Source: Peribacillus folii
Lineage (GTDB): Bacteria > Bacillota > Bacilli > Bacillales > DSM-1321
Reading direction: 5' to 3'
Assembly: GCF_030271255.1 (NCBI RefSeq)
Contig: NZ_JASJOM010000008.1
Span: forward strand, 62,001 to 126,000
Length of the DNA stretch: 64,000 nt
How positions within the stretch are numbered: the stretch's first letter is position 1; each line of letters starts with the position of its first letter. Shown here piece after piece: positions 26,604 to 36,583 of the stretch. Made by a program: the position numbers and the translations under genes. The notes below the pieces were generated by a model. The model searched no databases. It worked only from the letters and a program-made list of their open reading frames with translations, and was not told the origin of the DNA.

Positions 26604-27080
26604 TTAAATGTTTTTCTCGAGTATGATTTCATCTCGGATCGGGATGCCATCTCTGCTGTAAAAAGGAATTTCGGGCTTGATTTCCCGTGATCGTACCACT
26701 GCATTTGGGACGATTTCCGAAATGACATACCCACGCTTTTGAAAAAACTTCAAGGCCTGTAAATTATCGTTCGTCGTAATCGCTTTAATGGTATGGCAAT
26801 TTTTCTCCTTAGCGATATTCTCCATCACATAAAGCAACGATGAGCCCACACCTTGATTCTCATGCACACTATTCAAAGAAATGATCTGGCAGACTTGATC
26901 GGTTACCTTGTACGTGCCCAATCCCGAGATTTCCTCAGCCTCATCCATCACCCCGAAACCCTCAAGTTCCGCATAATGAAATAAGCCCCTTGAAAAAACG
27001 ACTTGGCTCGTCTCCCAGTGGTGAATGAAAAACCGCTTAACCGTATCTGCCGCAATCATCCTTTTCGCTACGATTTGCAT
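26604..27080 (-). CDS. GNAT-family N-acetyltransferase
   Basis: This 158-aa protein has the acetyl-CoA binding motif QGVGSSLL (about residue 75), preceded by strand VCQIISLNSV and followed by ALKFFQKRGYVISEIVPNA, the usual GNAT C-terminal part. The acceptor substrate is unknown. It stands 43 bases upstream of yvbH on the same strand without a visible terminator, so the two may be co-transcribed. Confidence 0.85.
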   Translation of the reverse strand: MQIVAKRMIAADTVKRFFIHHWETSQVVFSRGLFHYAELEGFGVMDEAEEISGLGTYKVTDQVCQIISLNSVHENQGVGSSLLYVMENIAKEKNCHTIKAITTNDNLQALKFFQKRGYVISEIVPNAVVRSREIKPEIPFYSRDGIPIRDEIILEKNI

Positions 27081-27181
27081 AACAACTTACGCCCCCAAAA
27101 TTTCTATCTCTATGATTTATAGTATAAATTGCTTATGCTGATAAGGGAACTTTTTATTGTTCATTCTAATTTTATCCTAGT

Positions 27182-27406
27182 TCAAGTGAGCCTGTCATCC
27201 TTTAAACGCTGGTTCCTTTTCGTCACTTCATCCTCGAATTTCTTCGTCTTCATCTCTTCTTTTTTTGAATATCTGATAATGGCCCTCATCGTAAAAACGG
27301 CGGCAACCAAAAAGATGAAACAAGTGATGCCAGCCGGGATATACTCAGACTTGTCTTCCGGAAAATAAAGGAACAAACCTAGTAAAGCATGGTTGGGAAA
27401 ATCCAT
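27182..27406 (-). CDS. Small single-pass membrane protein, 74 aa
   Basis: One hydrophobic segment (about residues 24-43, IPAGITCFIFLVAAVFTMRA) is followed by a strongly charged tail (SKKEEMKTKKFEDEVTKR). AAGGAGG lies 9 bases before ATG 27406, whereas the ATG at 27415 touches the ribosome binding site. The family is not recognised. Confidence 0.7.
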   Translation of the reverse strand: MDFPNHALLGLFLYFPEDKSEYIPAGITCFIFLVAAVFTMRAIIRYSKKEEMKTKKFEDEVTKRNQRLKDDRLT

Positions 27407-27542
27407 CCGATACATCCTCCTTGATTAGAGATATGAGCTGCTTCGTTCCCATTATATCAATTTCCAGAACAATCCACTAGTGGGTGGAATCGGCTAAAAC
27501 CGCAAAAAAGCGAGAGGCACTCGGCCCCTCACCTTTTGTACA

Positions 27543-28133
27543 TTATAAAATGGTGATTCCTTTAATGACTACATCCACGGCTGGCTTGTCCCCTGCTACG
27601 GTTTCCACGTCAGCAATCGCATCCACGACGTCCATGCCCTCGATGACTTGTCCAAAAACGGAATGCTTATGGTCAAGCCATGGAGTGCCGCCTTTTTCCA
27701 TATATGCACTGATGATTTCCTCAGGATAACCGGCTTGCTTCATTTGCTCACCCATCCTGCTGTCCACGTGCTGTGCTTGTACGACGAAAAATTGGCTGCC
27801 GTTCGTTCCCGGTCCTGCATTTGCCATGGAAAGCGCTCCGCGCAAATTGAATAATTGCATCGAGAACTCGTCCTCGAATGGAGCTCCCCAAATGCTTTCT
27901 CCACCCATTCCAGTCCCTGTCGGATCTCCGCCTTGCAGCATGAAATCCTTGATGACACGGTGGAAAATGATTCCTTCGTAATAACCGTTCTCAGCATGTG
28001 TCAGGAAATTCTCCACTGTCTTCGGAGCAAGCTCAGGAAATAGCTTGATTTTAATATCGCCAAGCGTCGTTTGCATGATGACCGCTTTTTCATTTTCCAA
28101 TACTTCACTTGTCAATTGCGGAAAGTTTGTCAT
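27543..28133 (-). CDS. ppiB: Cyclophilin-type peptidyl-prolyl isomerase
   Basis: This 196-aa cytosolic cyclophilin catalyses proline cis-trans isomerisation in protein folding. Key residues are in [24 protein letters not shown] (catalytic Arg), [15 protein letters not shown] and [14 protein letters not shown]. It is about 50 residues longer than B. subtilis PpiB, with an N-terminal extension (about 18 aa) and an insert around residues 125-150. AAAGAGG precedes the ATG. Confidence 0.95.
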   Translation of the reverse strand: MTNFPQLTSEVLENEKAVIMQTTLGDIKIKLFPELAPKTVENFLTHAENGYYEGIIFHRVIKDFMLQGGDPTGTGMGGESIWGAPFEDEFSMQLFNLRGALSMANAGPGTNGSQFFVVQAQHVDSRMGEQMKQAGYPEEIISAYMEKGGTPWLDHKHSVFGQVIEGMDVVDAIADVETVAGDKPAVDVVIKGITIL

Positions 28134-28308
28134 GTGTCATACCTCTTTCTTTTTTTTATAAAATGGCCTGCAGCTCCATTTTCATCTTCATTTGTACACT
28201 TTACACGATTTTATATAAAAAAGCATCTTTGCCAAATTGAACAAATTCGCTGTGAAAAACCGTTGTTCTTATGTATCATGAAGGAAGTTAAAGAAAGGTG
28301 GTAGGGAA

Positions 28309-28695
28309 ATGTCAGAACAGGATTTTCAAATCGGCGATAAGGTTACCGCGATTTATAAAACGGGAAAATACATCGGGGAAGTCACCGATATCAGGCCTGC
28401 TGCATATCTTGTTAAAGTGTTGGCTGTGATGAAGCATCCCATGCAGGGCGATCTTCATAACCCGAAGCAAACCGAAGTGTCCATGTTCCATCAACGGCGC
28501 GCCCTTGCATTCAGGGAGCAAACCAACGTGCCTAAGAATATGGTCAGGATCTTTGATGGGGAAATTCCTGAATATAAGGAATCCTTAAGGGAAGCTGTTG
28601 CTAAAATGAAGCAAACCTTAAGTGAAGCCGATACGGAGTGGAATGAAAAAAGCTTGCAGCTCCTTGAGGACCTAGCGGCCGATTATTTCAAATGA
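28309..28695 (+). CDS. kapB: Sporulation phosphorelay-associated protein KapB
   Basis: This 128-aa protein matches KapB, known in B. subtilis as needed for KinB-dependent activation of sporulation. The N-terminal half is an SH3-like barrel (IGDKVTAIYKTGKYIGEVTDI), the C-terminal half helical. Length equals the B. subtilis protein. GGTGGTAGGG precedes the ATG. It is convergent with kapD, sharing the terminator. Confidence 0.93.
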   Translation: MSEQDFQIGDKVTAIYKTGKYIGEVTDIRPAAYLVKVLAVMKHPMQGDLHNPKQTEVSMFHQRRALAFREQTNVPKNMVRIFDGEIPEYKESLREAVAKMKQTLSEADTEWNEKSLQLLEDLAADYFK

Positions 28696-28701
28696 AGCAT
28701 G

Positions 28702-28739
28702 ATAAAAGCCAAATCAGTAGTAGATGATTTGGCTTTTAT
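28702..28739 (+). terminator. Bidirectional terminator kapB / kapD
   Basis: A perfect 15-bp stem, ATAAAAGCCAAATCA with its complement, around an 8-base loop between convergent genes. It overlaps the kapD stop codon. Confidence 0.85.
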
Positions 28740-29359
28740 AACGCTAAATGATTCAGTACCTTCGATAAATCAATGCGATCGCCAATCGTGGTCGGTTCAT
28801 GATTTTGCATATAGCTCTTATCCTTCTCCACCAGCTTGAAGATATTATAAGTCGTGATGGCGTCATCAAGCGCCCTATGATGCTTGCCTGTCCCTTCCTT
28901 ACCATAGGCCTGTACAGCCTTCCAAAGCCCGGTTTGGTTTTGATCCCCAAAAAAGCGTTTGTACTCCAAGCAAAGATCCGTCTGTTTTCCGGAAAAGGGG
29001 AAGCTCAATCCTGATTTCTGGCAGTTCTGACGGAGAACCTTCATGTCCATATTACCCCATGTCACGATCGTCGTTGGATGCTGCTCATCTATCTTCCTCA
29101 ATAACGAAACCAGCTCTTCAAATGAAATGCCCCGGTCCACCTGGTCTTGGGTTATATTCAAGAATTTCTTGCACCTTCCCGTTAGGGCTGGAAATTTCAT
29201 TGGATTAACAAATGATGAAAATTGCTCCTGAATCGTCTCATTGATGACGGTGACCAAGCCCACCTCAATGATTTCCGGATAAAATCCCACCGGATTCGCT
29301 TTCCCCTCCGGCATCGTAAATTCAAAATCTATGAATACATATTGCTGTTGTTCGTCCAT
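28736..29359 (-). CDS. kapD: DEDDh 3'-5' exonuclease-like KapD
   Basis: This 207-aa protein has an exonuclease fold with FIDFEFT (first two acidic residues), TWGNMDMKVLRQN (third) and HHRALDDA (His and last Asp), the DEDDh set. KapD inhibits the KinA/KinB route to sporulation in B. subtilis; whether it acts as a nuclease there is not established. GGGGG lies before the ATG. Confidence 0.93.
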   Translation of the reverse strand: MDEQQQYVFIDFEFTMPEGKANPVGFYPEIIEVGLVTVINETIQEQFSSFVNPMKFPALTGRCKKFLNITQDQVDRGISFEELVSLLRKIDEQHPTTIVTWGNMDMKVLRQNCQKSGLSFPFSGKQTDLCLEYKRFFGDQNQTGLWKAVQAYGKEGTGKHHRALDDAITTYNIFKLVEKDKSYMQNHEPTTIGDRIDLSKVLNHLAL

Positions 29360-29620
29360 TTTTATGACCCCCTTCTTATTCCTGACATTTGCTTATAAAC
29401 ATAAATTGGTTTTTTTCTCATGAGAATATTATAACAGAAGATTTAGAAAGTTCTTCATTGGATTGGAATGTCCTGCCCTTCAGCACAGCCCTAAATTCCC
29501 CAAAAGCCTTTATAGTCTTCCTTAATTGGATTATGATGGATGAATGAACCAAAAGTACCACTCCACTACTTATCTTGTCCCAAGAACTTACTAAAAATAT
29601 ATTAGTTAGGAAGTTGAACT

Positions 29621-31483
29621 ATGCGCACGTATCTAGGCTATATCACGATTTTCTTGTTAGTTCCTGTTTTGATCTTATTCATCTTTCTATCCTACCAAGA
29701 ATGGTCATCAGCCCAATCGCCCTATCATGTGCTCGATGATCGCATTCCCATCGATTCGATTGAATTGGCCCAGACAAGTTACATGACGGCCGCAAATGGA
29801 AAAGTGATCAGCGAAATTTCCGATGTCGGAAAAAGAACTTACCTTAAGCTTGAGGATATCCCTCTATTCCTGGAAAACTTATTCATCGTTTCCGAAGATC
29901 AAAAATTCTATGAACATGGCGGCGTTGACCTGTCGGGCATCAGCAGGGCACTTCTCATCAATTCCCAAAACGATACGATTGAACAAGGCGGCAGCACCAT
30001 CACCCAGCAGCTAGCCAGGAATGTTTTCCTGACTCATGACAGGACATATAACCGGAAACTTAGCGAACTTCTTTATGCCTATCAATTGGAGCGGAAAAAA
30101 TCCAAATCGGAAATCATGGAGCTGTATTTGAATGCCATCTATTTCAGTAATGGCGCCTATGGAATCGAAGCCGCTTCCCAGTTTTACTTCAGTAAATCGA
30201 CCCGGGAGTTGTCCAAGGCTGAGCTGGCCTTCTTGGCCGCGATCCCTAATAATCCGGAACACTATAATCCCCTTAAACATTTTGATGCAACGAAAAAGCG
30301 ACAAGAGAGGTTGCTGAAACAAATGGCAGCCGAAGGCGATTTGGAACAGATGGAGTATGAGCGTCTCATCAAAAGTTCGGTTAGATTGAACTTGTCCACC
30401 TCGATCGAGCTGTATCCCGATTACGTGACGTATGTTCATCAGGAATTGAAAACGCTGGTGGCTTCCTCTGAAGGTTTATCGAAGCCTTTACAAAGTCCGG
30501 ATGAAGCTGTACGTCAAAAGGCGGAAGCCGAGCTCAATAAGAAGGTAGAAAAGCTTTTACATTCCGGCGTAACCATCCATACCGCACTCGATACGAACCT
30601 GCAAACCCAGTCCAAGACTGCCCTGCAATCTCAAATCGGTGATAATGATATCGAAGGAGCGATAGTGGTTATACAGCATCATACGCACGAGCTTGTCTCT
30701 TTGATTGGGGGAAAAGATTATAAAATAAATTCTTTCAATCGTTCATACCAAAGCTACAGGCAGCCGGGGTCGGCCATCAAGCCATTGCTCGATTATGCTC
30801 CCTACCTTGAGGAAACCGGCGCTAGCATCAATCAGCTTGTAAGCGGGGGGAGCTATTGCAGCAATAGCTATTGCCCGAAGAATTATAGCGGTGACAGCTA
30901 TGGGATGGTCACGTTAAAAAACGCGTTCGCCCAATCCTATAACACACCCGCGATAAGACTGTTTGAAAAGACGGGCATAAAAAAGAGCTTTCAATATCTC
31001 GATGCCTTCAACTTTAAAAAAATCACCATGAAGGATCACCATATCAGTTCGGCCATTGGCGGCTTCGAATACGGCATGAGTCCGCTCGAATTGACGAATG
31101 CCTACACGTCCTTCAACGACGGAAACTACCAGCCAGCTCGGGCAATCACGGACGTCACGGACAAAGAAGGAAAAATCCTTTACAGCTGGAGGGATAAATC
31201 CAAGGTGGTATGGAGCAAAAGCACCGTAAGCAAGATGAGGAAGCTCCTCCATGAGGTAACCATTACCGGTACGGGCCGCAAAGCCTTCTTTCCTACCGAA
31301 TATGCCGGCGGCAAAACCGGTACGACCAATGATGTAAAAGACATGTGGTTTGTCGGCCTGACCGCAAACTACACGACAGGCGTATGGATCGGCAAGGACA
31401 AGCCAGCCAGCCTTCAATCCGTTTATTCCCGCTCACCGCATTTGCTGATCTGGAAAGACATCAGCCAAACGGCCGAGCAATAA
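29621..31483 (+). CDS. pbpD: Class A penicillin-binding protein PbpD (PBP4)
   Basis: This 620-aa bifunctional peptidoglycan synthase is anchored by one N-terminal membrane segment (about residues 5-26). The glycosyltransferase domain has EDQKFYEHGGVD and GGSTITQQLARN; the transpeptidase domain has the active-site serine in QPGSAIKPLL, SYN, and GGKTGTT. B. subtilis PbpD is 624 aa and lies in the same neighbourhood. AGGAAG precedes the ATG. A terminator follows. Confidence 0.95.
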   Translation: MRTYLGYITIFLLVPVLILFIFLSYQEWSSAQSPYHVLDDRIPIDSIELAQTSYMTAANGKVISEISDVGKRTYLKLEDIPLFLENLFIVSEDQKFYEHGGVDLSGISRALLINSQNDTIEQGGSTITQQLARNVFLTHDRTYNRKLSELLYAYQLERKKSKSEIMELYLNAIYFSNGAYGIEAASQFYFSKSTRELSKAELAFLAAIPNNPEHYNPLKHFDATKKRQERLLKQMAAEGDLEQMEYERLIKSSVRLNLSTSIELYPDYVTYVHQELKTLVASSEGLSKPLQSPDEAVRQKAEAELNKKVEKLLHSGVTIHTALDTNLQTQSKTALQSQIGDNDIEGAIVVIQHHTHELVSLIGGKDYKINSFNRSYQSYRQPGSAIKPLLDYAPYLEETGASINQLVSGGSYCSNSYCPKNYSGDSYGMVTLKNAFAQSYNTPAIRLFEKTGIKKSFQYLDAFNFKKITMKDHHISSAIGGFEYGMSPLELTNAYTSFNDGNYQPARAITDVTDKEGKILYSWRDKSKVVWSKSTVSKMRKLLHEVTITGTGRKAFFPTEYAGGKTGTTNDVKDMWFVGLTANYTTGVWIGKDKPASLQSVYSRSPHLLIWKDISQTAEQ

Positions 31484-31511
31484 AGATACATCAAGGTCCA
31501 ATAACGACAAA

Positions 31512-31550
31512 ACAAAAGCCAAATCCATCCGTACCATGGGTTTGGCTTGT
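31512..31550 (+). terminator. Terminator of pbpD
   Basis: AAGCCAAATCC pairs with the GGGTTTGGCTT arm (one mismatch allowed), flanked by A and T bases. Confidence 0.75.
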
Positions 31551-31631
31551 TAGCTGACCCCTGCTTATAAGAGAATGAAAGGAAACTCACGTATCTTTCT
31601 TTTTTCCATAAGCTAAAGCGGGGTGATGAAT

Positions 31632-32453
31632 GTGGTGTTGCGGAATCAAATGGATGATACTTCTTATCATCAAAGGTTTTTTCGACCATCTTGTTTGCCA
31701 GCTTTAAATTTACGAATGTCAGATTGGAAATTCTTTCAACCATATTATGACAAAACCCACGACCAAATCCAGTTGCCTGTAAAATTGACTAAAGCCCCTG
31801 AAGATACTCTTCTCAACTATTTCAGCATTCTGCGTGAAGCCGAAAACATTGCCGGACGAAGCTGCGGAACCATCGGCAATGCCCGACTTCCCTTTCCGAT
31901 CGCCTTCAATTTCCTATCGGAGGAATATCAAAAAAAGGTAACCTATGAAAAATACGTACATTCTTTTTCCGGGATAGGACATACGAGTTTGATCAAGCTA
32001 TGCCGAGTGCCAGATGTAGCATCAGGAATAAAGTTTTTTTATGAAACTGAAACGATTGAAGCATTTGAAGGTAAGAATATCGAGTATTTCGGTTATTCTT
32101 ACGGATTTATCCATCTTGTTCACGAACATGCTGGATATCGAATCTCGGATGTAGAGCATGTTACGGAGGATTTCCTCTGCGCACCATACCATGGCTGGGA
32201 TCAGGATGGCGAAACCATTATCGACGTGAAATACGGAAATTGGTGCAAACTGCTCAAAAAAAGATATCCCACGATCCAAAAGGGTTATGTGAAACATATT
32301 TTCTTTAACGGTAACGATGGCGCCGATTATTATTTTATATTCCTTACACTTACAAACGGAACTGACATAGAATTAGCCCAATTCCGTAAAAAAGGCAATG
32401 AAACCTGGAAACAAGTGAATATGAAGCCTGAAGAAGAATGTATAACGGACTAA
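31632..32453 (+). CDS. Hypothetical protein, about 273 aa
   Basis: Product not recognised. It is soluble, rich in aromatic residues, with no signal peptide or membrane helix; notable stretches are YFGYSYGFIHLVHEHAGYR and FFNGNDGADYYFIFLTL, suggestive of beta structure. The ribosome binding site GGGGTGAT best fits a GTG at 31632; an ATG at 31626 lies inside it. It stands alone between pbpD and yufK, and a terminator follows. Confidence 0.65.
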   Translation: MVLRNQMDDTSYHQRFFRPSCLPALNLRMSDWKFFQPYYDKTHDQIQLPVKLTKAPEDTLLNYFSILREAENIAGRSCGTIGNARLPFPIAFNFLSEEYQKKVTYEKYVHSFSGIGHTSLIKLCRVPDVASGIKFFYETETIEAFEGKNIEYFGYSYGFIHLVHEHAGYRISDVEHVTEDFLCAPYHGWDQDGETIIDVKYGNWCKLLKKRYPTIQKGYVKHIFFNGNDGADYYFIFLTLTNGTDIELAQFRKKGNETWKQVNMKPEEECITD

Positions 32454-32501
32454 AGGGGTTTCATATGGAGCGAAATGAAACGGCAGTGCGAGACTCCTGC
32501 C

Positions 32502-32536
32502 AAAAAGAAGATGCCGCAATGGCACCTTCTTTTTTG
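32502..32536 (+). terminator. Bidirectional terminator before yufK
   Basis: AAAAAGAAG ... TGCC/GGCA ... CTTCTTTTT hairpin between convergent genes. Immediately upstream (32467-32500) is a fragment with AGACTCCTGC that may be a remnant of the dispersed repeat seen at 20483. Confidence 0.8.
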
Positions 32537-32538
32537 GG

Positions 32539-33096
32539 TTAGATGGGCAGGCTTGCAATCACGCTGTTGTAAAGCTTCAAGCCGGCAAAGGAGACAATCG
32601 AAATCAAAGCGGTCCAAACGAAAACCGGAAAGAAAACCAATCCGATCAACCCCGATAAATTGAGGCTCGGGCTCAATTTATTGACGAAATAAATCAAGGC
32701 CACGACATTCGTTGCGAGGAAGATCGCTCCCAGCCCGATGATGAATTGGACACTGAACAAGGAACATGCAGCGCCAATGACATAGATGACCGAGCCCCTT
32801 CTTACGCTATTCAAGGCTTTCCCTTCCGAATCCTTGGAAAAGAATAACAAGGATAGCTCCATTACAGTGTCGGAGATCAATTTCAATGCGGCAAAAACCA
32901 TAAAGAACAAAAGCAGCAAAACGATCAGCAGTGCCAGCTTGATGCCCGTTTCAGAAAAGAACTCCAGCATCCCTTGGTAAATTCCCAGATTCCCGAATAA
33001 CTTGAGCATTTGCATTTCCCCATATATTGCGAAGGATAGGCTGAATAATAAGATTGATATGATTGGAAAGTAGCTTAGTAAATAGGTATTTTTCAT
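32539..33096 (-). CDS. yufK: YufK-like membrane protein
   Basis: This 185-aa integral membrane protein has about five hydrophobic segments and no enzymatic motif. Size and position next to the mrp operon suggest YufK, whose function is unknown. The start at 33096 is supported by TGGAGA six bases upstream, against an alternative at 33111. Confidence 0.7.
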   Translation of the reverse strand: MKNTYLLSYFPIISILLFSLSFAIYGEMQMLKLFGNLGIYQGMLEFFSETGIKLALLIVLLLLFFMVFAALKLISDTVMELSLLFFSKDSEGKALNSVRRGSVIYVIGAACSLFSVQFIIGLGAIFLATNVVALIYFVNKLSPSLNLSGLIGLVFFPVFVWTALISIVSFAGLKLYNSVIASLPI

Positions 33097-33417
33097 GTTT
33101 TCTCCATCCATGCTTCTTTTATCCTATATTATGCTAGATAAACCACGATTTCACAATGGATACTATGCTAAATCCCCGGAATTAAATCATTGAAATAATT
33201 TTTTTCAAAGCGATGCCAGCCCCTTTTCTACCTATATATAAATCTTGATTTTATTGGACAACCCCTGTTCCTAAAGCCATGCAAACCCCCAATAATTACG
33301 ATATACTTTTAAGCGGGACAATAAATGCATCAGCAACGAGGATATCCTTTTTCGTCTAACATGGCGTACATAAAAGCATAATAAGGGCGAATGACTTCGT
33401 TAAAAAGGGGGGAGTTT
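33097..33417. other. Intergenic region upstream of mrpA
   Basis: About 320 bases with an AT-rich first half and a CCCC-containing middle. A TATACT word at 33308 could be a -10 box for mrp, but I find no matching -35. No riboswitch or small gene is evident. Confidence 0.5.
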
Positions 33418-35823
33418 ATGTCTTTGCTTCATCTTGCAGTACTATCACCGTTTTTATTGGCTCTTATCGTACCGGTCTTATACAAACTATTTCGACAAAT
33501 CCATACAGGTTGGTTTGTACTCCTATTACCGATTCTTCTTTTCAGCTATTTTTCAAGGTTCATCCCCTTGACCAAACAGGGTGATGTCATAAGGGAAAGA
33601 GCTGACTGGATCCCTTCTCTCGGTATCCATATCGATTTCTATGTTGATGGATTAGGGCTTCTGTTCGCCTTGCTCATTACCGGAATAGGTTGTCTCGTCA
33701 TTTTTTATTCGATTTTCTACTTATCAAAAGAAAAAGAAAAGCTGAATCAATTTTACGTCTTCCTTTTGCTCTTCATGGGGGCCATGCTTGGCGTCGTCCT
33801 TTCGGATAATCTGATCGTTCTTTATTCATTTTGGGAATTCACCAGTTTATCCTCCTTCTTATTGATTGGATACTGGAATGAAAGGGAGCGTTCACGTTAC
33901 GGAGCACAAAAATCCCTGCTGATCACCGTGCTTGGAGGTCTATGCCTGCTTGGGGGCATCATTCTCCTTTCTGTCATGGGCAATACCTTCAGCATACGTG
34001 AATTGATAGCACAAAGTGGACAGCTCATGGATCAAGCGCTCTTCACTCCTGCACTATTGCTCGTCCTGCTCGGTGCCTTCACTAAATCGGCACAGTTCCC
34101 GTTCCATATCTGGCTTCCCGATGCGATGGAGGCTCCGACACCCGTCAGCGCCTACCTCCATTCGGCCACGATGGTCAAAGCAGGGATATATTTAGTCGCT
34201 CGGCTGAGCCCTGTTTTTGCCGAATCCGGAACATGGCTTTGGCTCGTTTCACTTACCGGATTGATCACCCTTTTCTGGGGCTCGTTCTCGGCAATCAAGC
34301 AGACCGATTTAAAAGGCATTCTCGCCTTTTCCACCGTCAGTCAGCTCGGCTTGATCATGTCGCTGCTGGGTCTGGGTGCGGCAGCCCTCCATTATGATTC
34401 GATGGGGGAAAATATCTACTTGGCAGCCACCGTTGCAGCTGTATTCCATTTAATTAATCATGCAACCTTCAAAGGCAGCCTGTTCATGGTTGCGGGCATC
34501 ATCGATCATGAAACCGGAACCCGTGACATCAAAAGGCTTGGCGGCTTGATGCAGGTGATGCCGATCACCTTCACAGTGGCTATCATCGGCGCTTTTTCAA
34601 TGGCAGGCCTCCCGCCATTCAATGGCTTCTTGAGTAAGGAAATGTTCTTGGCCAGCATGGTGAATGTATTGGAGCTGGATATCTTCAATCTGGATACATG
34701 GGGAATGCTGTTCCCCGTCATTGCCTGGGTTGCGAGTGTGTTCACATTCATTTATAGCATGATTGTCGTGCTTAAACCGTTTACTGGCAAACTGCAGTTA
34801 AGCCTGTTGGAAAGGAAGCCCCACGAGGCACCGATCGGGATGTTGGTTTCGCCCATCATCCTTGCCTCGTTGGTCGTCATTTTCGGCCTTTTTCCAAATC
34901 TGCTTTCCACTTCGATCATTAAACCTGCAGTTGCTGGCATACAGCCGGGCTTTGCGCTTGACGATTTCCCTGTCCATATTGCCATATGGCATGGGTTCAC
35001 ACCTGAATTGTGGATGACGATCGGCATCATCGCCGTCGGGCTCATATTATACCTTTTTTTCCAAAAGCGGCAAAAGCCGCTGCTGCTGCTTCCTGATCAC
35101 CTGTCCTTGAATGCGGTTTATGACGCCAGCTTAAGGGAGCTTGAACGATCGTCGTCCTTCGTGATGAAATGGTTGATGACAGGCTCACTTCGGACATACC
35201 TGCTGTCGATTTTCTCATTCTTCATTGTTTCATTGGGCTTTACGATTTATTGGAAAAATGCCTTTGCATTGGATACCGGTCATTTCGCCCCGGTCGGTTT
35301 TTACGAGCTGCTATTGGCAATCGTCATCGTGGTCGCAGCGATCGCGATTTTGTTTGCCAAGTCACGGTTAACCTCGATCATCATCTTGGGAGCGGCCGGT
35401 TATGCGATTTCCCTGTTTTTCGTCTTGCTGCGGGCTCCCGATTTGGCATTGACGCAATTAGTCATCGAGACCATTTCCGTATCGCTGTTTTTACTTTGCT
35501 TCTTCCACCTGCCATTGATGGCGAGCAGAAAGGAAGAACGGATGTCATTCAAGCTGAATAACGCCGTGATCTCCATTGGTGTAGGCGTCATCGTCACTTT
35601 GATTGCCCTATCGGCACACAGCAATAAGTTATTTGATAGCATCTCAAGCTATTACCTTGAAAACGCGTATAAGGAGGCAGGCGGGAAAAACGTCGTAAAT
35701 GTCATTCTCGTCGACTTCCGCGGACTGGATACGATGTTTGAAATCAGTGTCCTATCCATCGCAGCGCTCGGGATTTTCGCAATGATCAAATTGCGTCTGA
35801 CAAGGAGGAAAGCTAAATCATGA
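33418..35823 (+). CDS. mrpA: Na+/H+ antiporter subunit MrpA
   Basis: This 801-aa protein is the largest subunit of the seven-subunit Mrp antiporter, related to complex I NuoL and carrying a proton-conducting half-channel plus the C-terminal MrpA extension. About 20 hydrophobic segments are seen. Motifs shared with NuoL include SFWEFTSLSSFLLIG, KSAQFPFHIWLPDAMEAPTPVSAYLHSATMVKAG and HLINHATFKGSLFM. The length equals B. subtilis MrpA. GGGGGGAG precedes ATG 33418. It overlaps mrpB by 4 bases. Confidence 0.97.
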   Translation: MSLLHLAVLSPFLLALIVPVLYKLFRQIHTGWFVLLLPILLFSYFSRFIPLTKQGDVIRERADWIPSLGIHIDFYVDGLGLLFALLITGIGCLVIFYSIFYLSKEKEKLNQFYVFLLLFMGAMLGVVLSDNLIVLYSFWEFTSLSSFLLIGYWNERERSRYGAQKSLLITVLGGLCLLGGIILLSVMGNTFSIRELIAQSGQLMDQALFTPALLLVLLGAFTKSAQFPFHIWLPDAMEAPTPVSAYLHSATMVKAGIYLVARLSPVFAESGTWLWLVSLTGLITLFWGSFSAIKQTDLKGILAFSTVSQLGLIMSLLGLGAAALHYDSMGENIYLAATVAAVFHLINHATFKGSLFMVAGIIDHETGTRDIKRLGGLMQVMPITFTVAIIGAFSMAGLPPFNGFLSKEMFLASMVNVLELDIFNLDTWGMLFPVIAWVASVFTFIYSMIVVLKPFTGKLQLSLLERKPHEAPIGMLVSPIILASLVVIFGLFPNLLSTSIIKPAVAGIQPGFALDDFPVHIAIWHGFTPELWMTIGIIAVGLILYLFFQKRQKPLLLLPDHLSLNAVYDASLRELERSSSFVMKWLMTGSLRTYLLSIFSFFIVSLGFTIYWKNAFALDTGHFAPVGFYELLLAIVIVVAAIAILFAKSRLTSIIILGAAGYAISLFFVLLRAPDLALTQLVIETISVSLFLLCFFHLPLMASRKEERMSFKLNNAVISIGVGVIVTLIALSAHSNKLFDSISSYYLENAYKEAGGKNVVNVILVDFRGLDTMFEISVLSIAALGIFAMIKLRLTRRKAKS

Positions 35824-36242
35824 AGCAAAACGACCTGATTCTTCAAACGGTTACAAAGGTCGCCGCCTTCGTAATCCTGCTTTTTTCGGCGGCCATCTTC
35901 CTGGGCGGGCATTATTCGCCAGGCGGCGGGTTTGTCGGAGGCTTGATGACTTCAGCAGCCATCGTCCTGCTGCTGCTCGCCTTCGATTTAAAGACCGTCA
36001 CCGCGATCCTGCCGATTGATTATAAGTACATGATCGGTGCTGGCTTGCTCATATCAAGCCTGACGGTTGCCGGCGGGCTGTTGTTCGGAGTACCGCTGAT
36101 GACCCATGCTTACCGTTACGTCGATTTGCCGCTCCTTGGGCATATCTCCCTGCATACGGCGGTGCTTTTTGATCTCGGTGTTTACCTTGTGGTTGTTGGT
36201 GTCACGATGACCATTATTCAAACGATAGGGGAGAGTGAATAA
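35820..36242 (+). CDS. mrpB: Mrp antiporter subunit MrpB
   Basis: This 140-aa protein has four hydrophobic segments and the MrpB signature HYSPGGGFVGGLM near residue 31. Overlap with both mrpA (ATGA) and mrpC (TAATG) implies coupled translation. It is an essential membrane subunit of the Mrp complex. Confidence 0.96.
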   Translation: MKQNDLILQTVTKVAAFVILLFSAAIFLGGHYSPGGGFVGGLMTSAAIVLLLLAFDLKTVTAILPIDYKYMIGAGLLISSLTVAGGLLFGVPLMTHAYRYVDLPLLGHISLHTAVLFDLGVYLVVVGVTMTIIQTIGESE

Positions 36243-36583
36243 TGGAACTATTACTGGCCATTGTCATTGGAATTTTATTCATGAGCGCGACCTACTTGAT
36301 GCTTTCTAAGAGCATTTTACGAATTATAATCGGTACGGGGCTGCTCAGTCACGGTGCCCATCTTTTGATTTTGACGATGGGCGGTTTAAAAGCGGGCTCC
36401 GTTCCATTGCTGAGTGATGAAGCAGCATCCTATGTCGATCCGCTTCCGCAAGCACTTATCTTAACGGCGATCGTCATCAGCTTCGGGGTGACGTCCTTCC
36501 TGCTGGTGCTGGCTTACCGGGCCTACCAGGAGCTCGGAACGGATGATATGGAAGAAATGAGAGGTACGAAAACGAATGAGTAA
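36242..36583 (+). CDS. mrpC: Mrp antiporter subunit MrpC
   Basis: This 113-aa NuoK-like protein has three membrane segments and the conserved DPLPQALILTAIVISFG region. It overlaps mrpD by 8 bases. Confidence 0.96.
   Translation: MELLLAIVIGILFMSATYLMLSKSILRIIIGTGLLSHGAHLLILTMGGLKAGSVPLLSDEAASYVDPLPQALILTAIVISFGVTSFLLVLAYRAYQELGTDDMEEMRGTKTNE

Noticed and set aside
29575-29603. TTGTCC-17-TATATT promoter for pbpD
   Set aside because: The start of transcription would fall inside the ribosome binding site at 29608-29613, so it is unlikely to serve pbpD.
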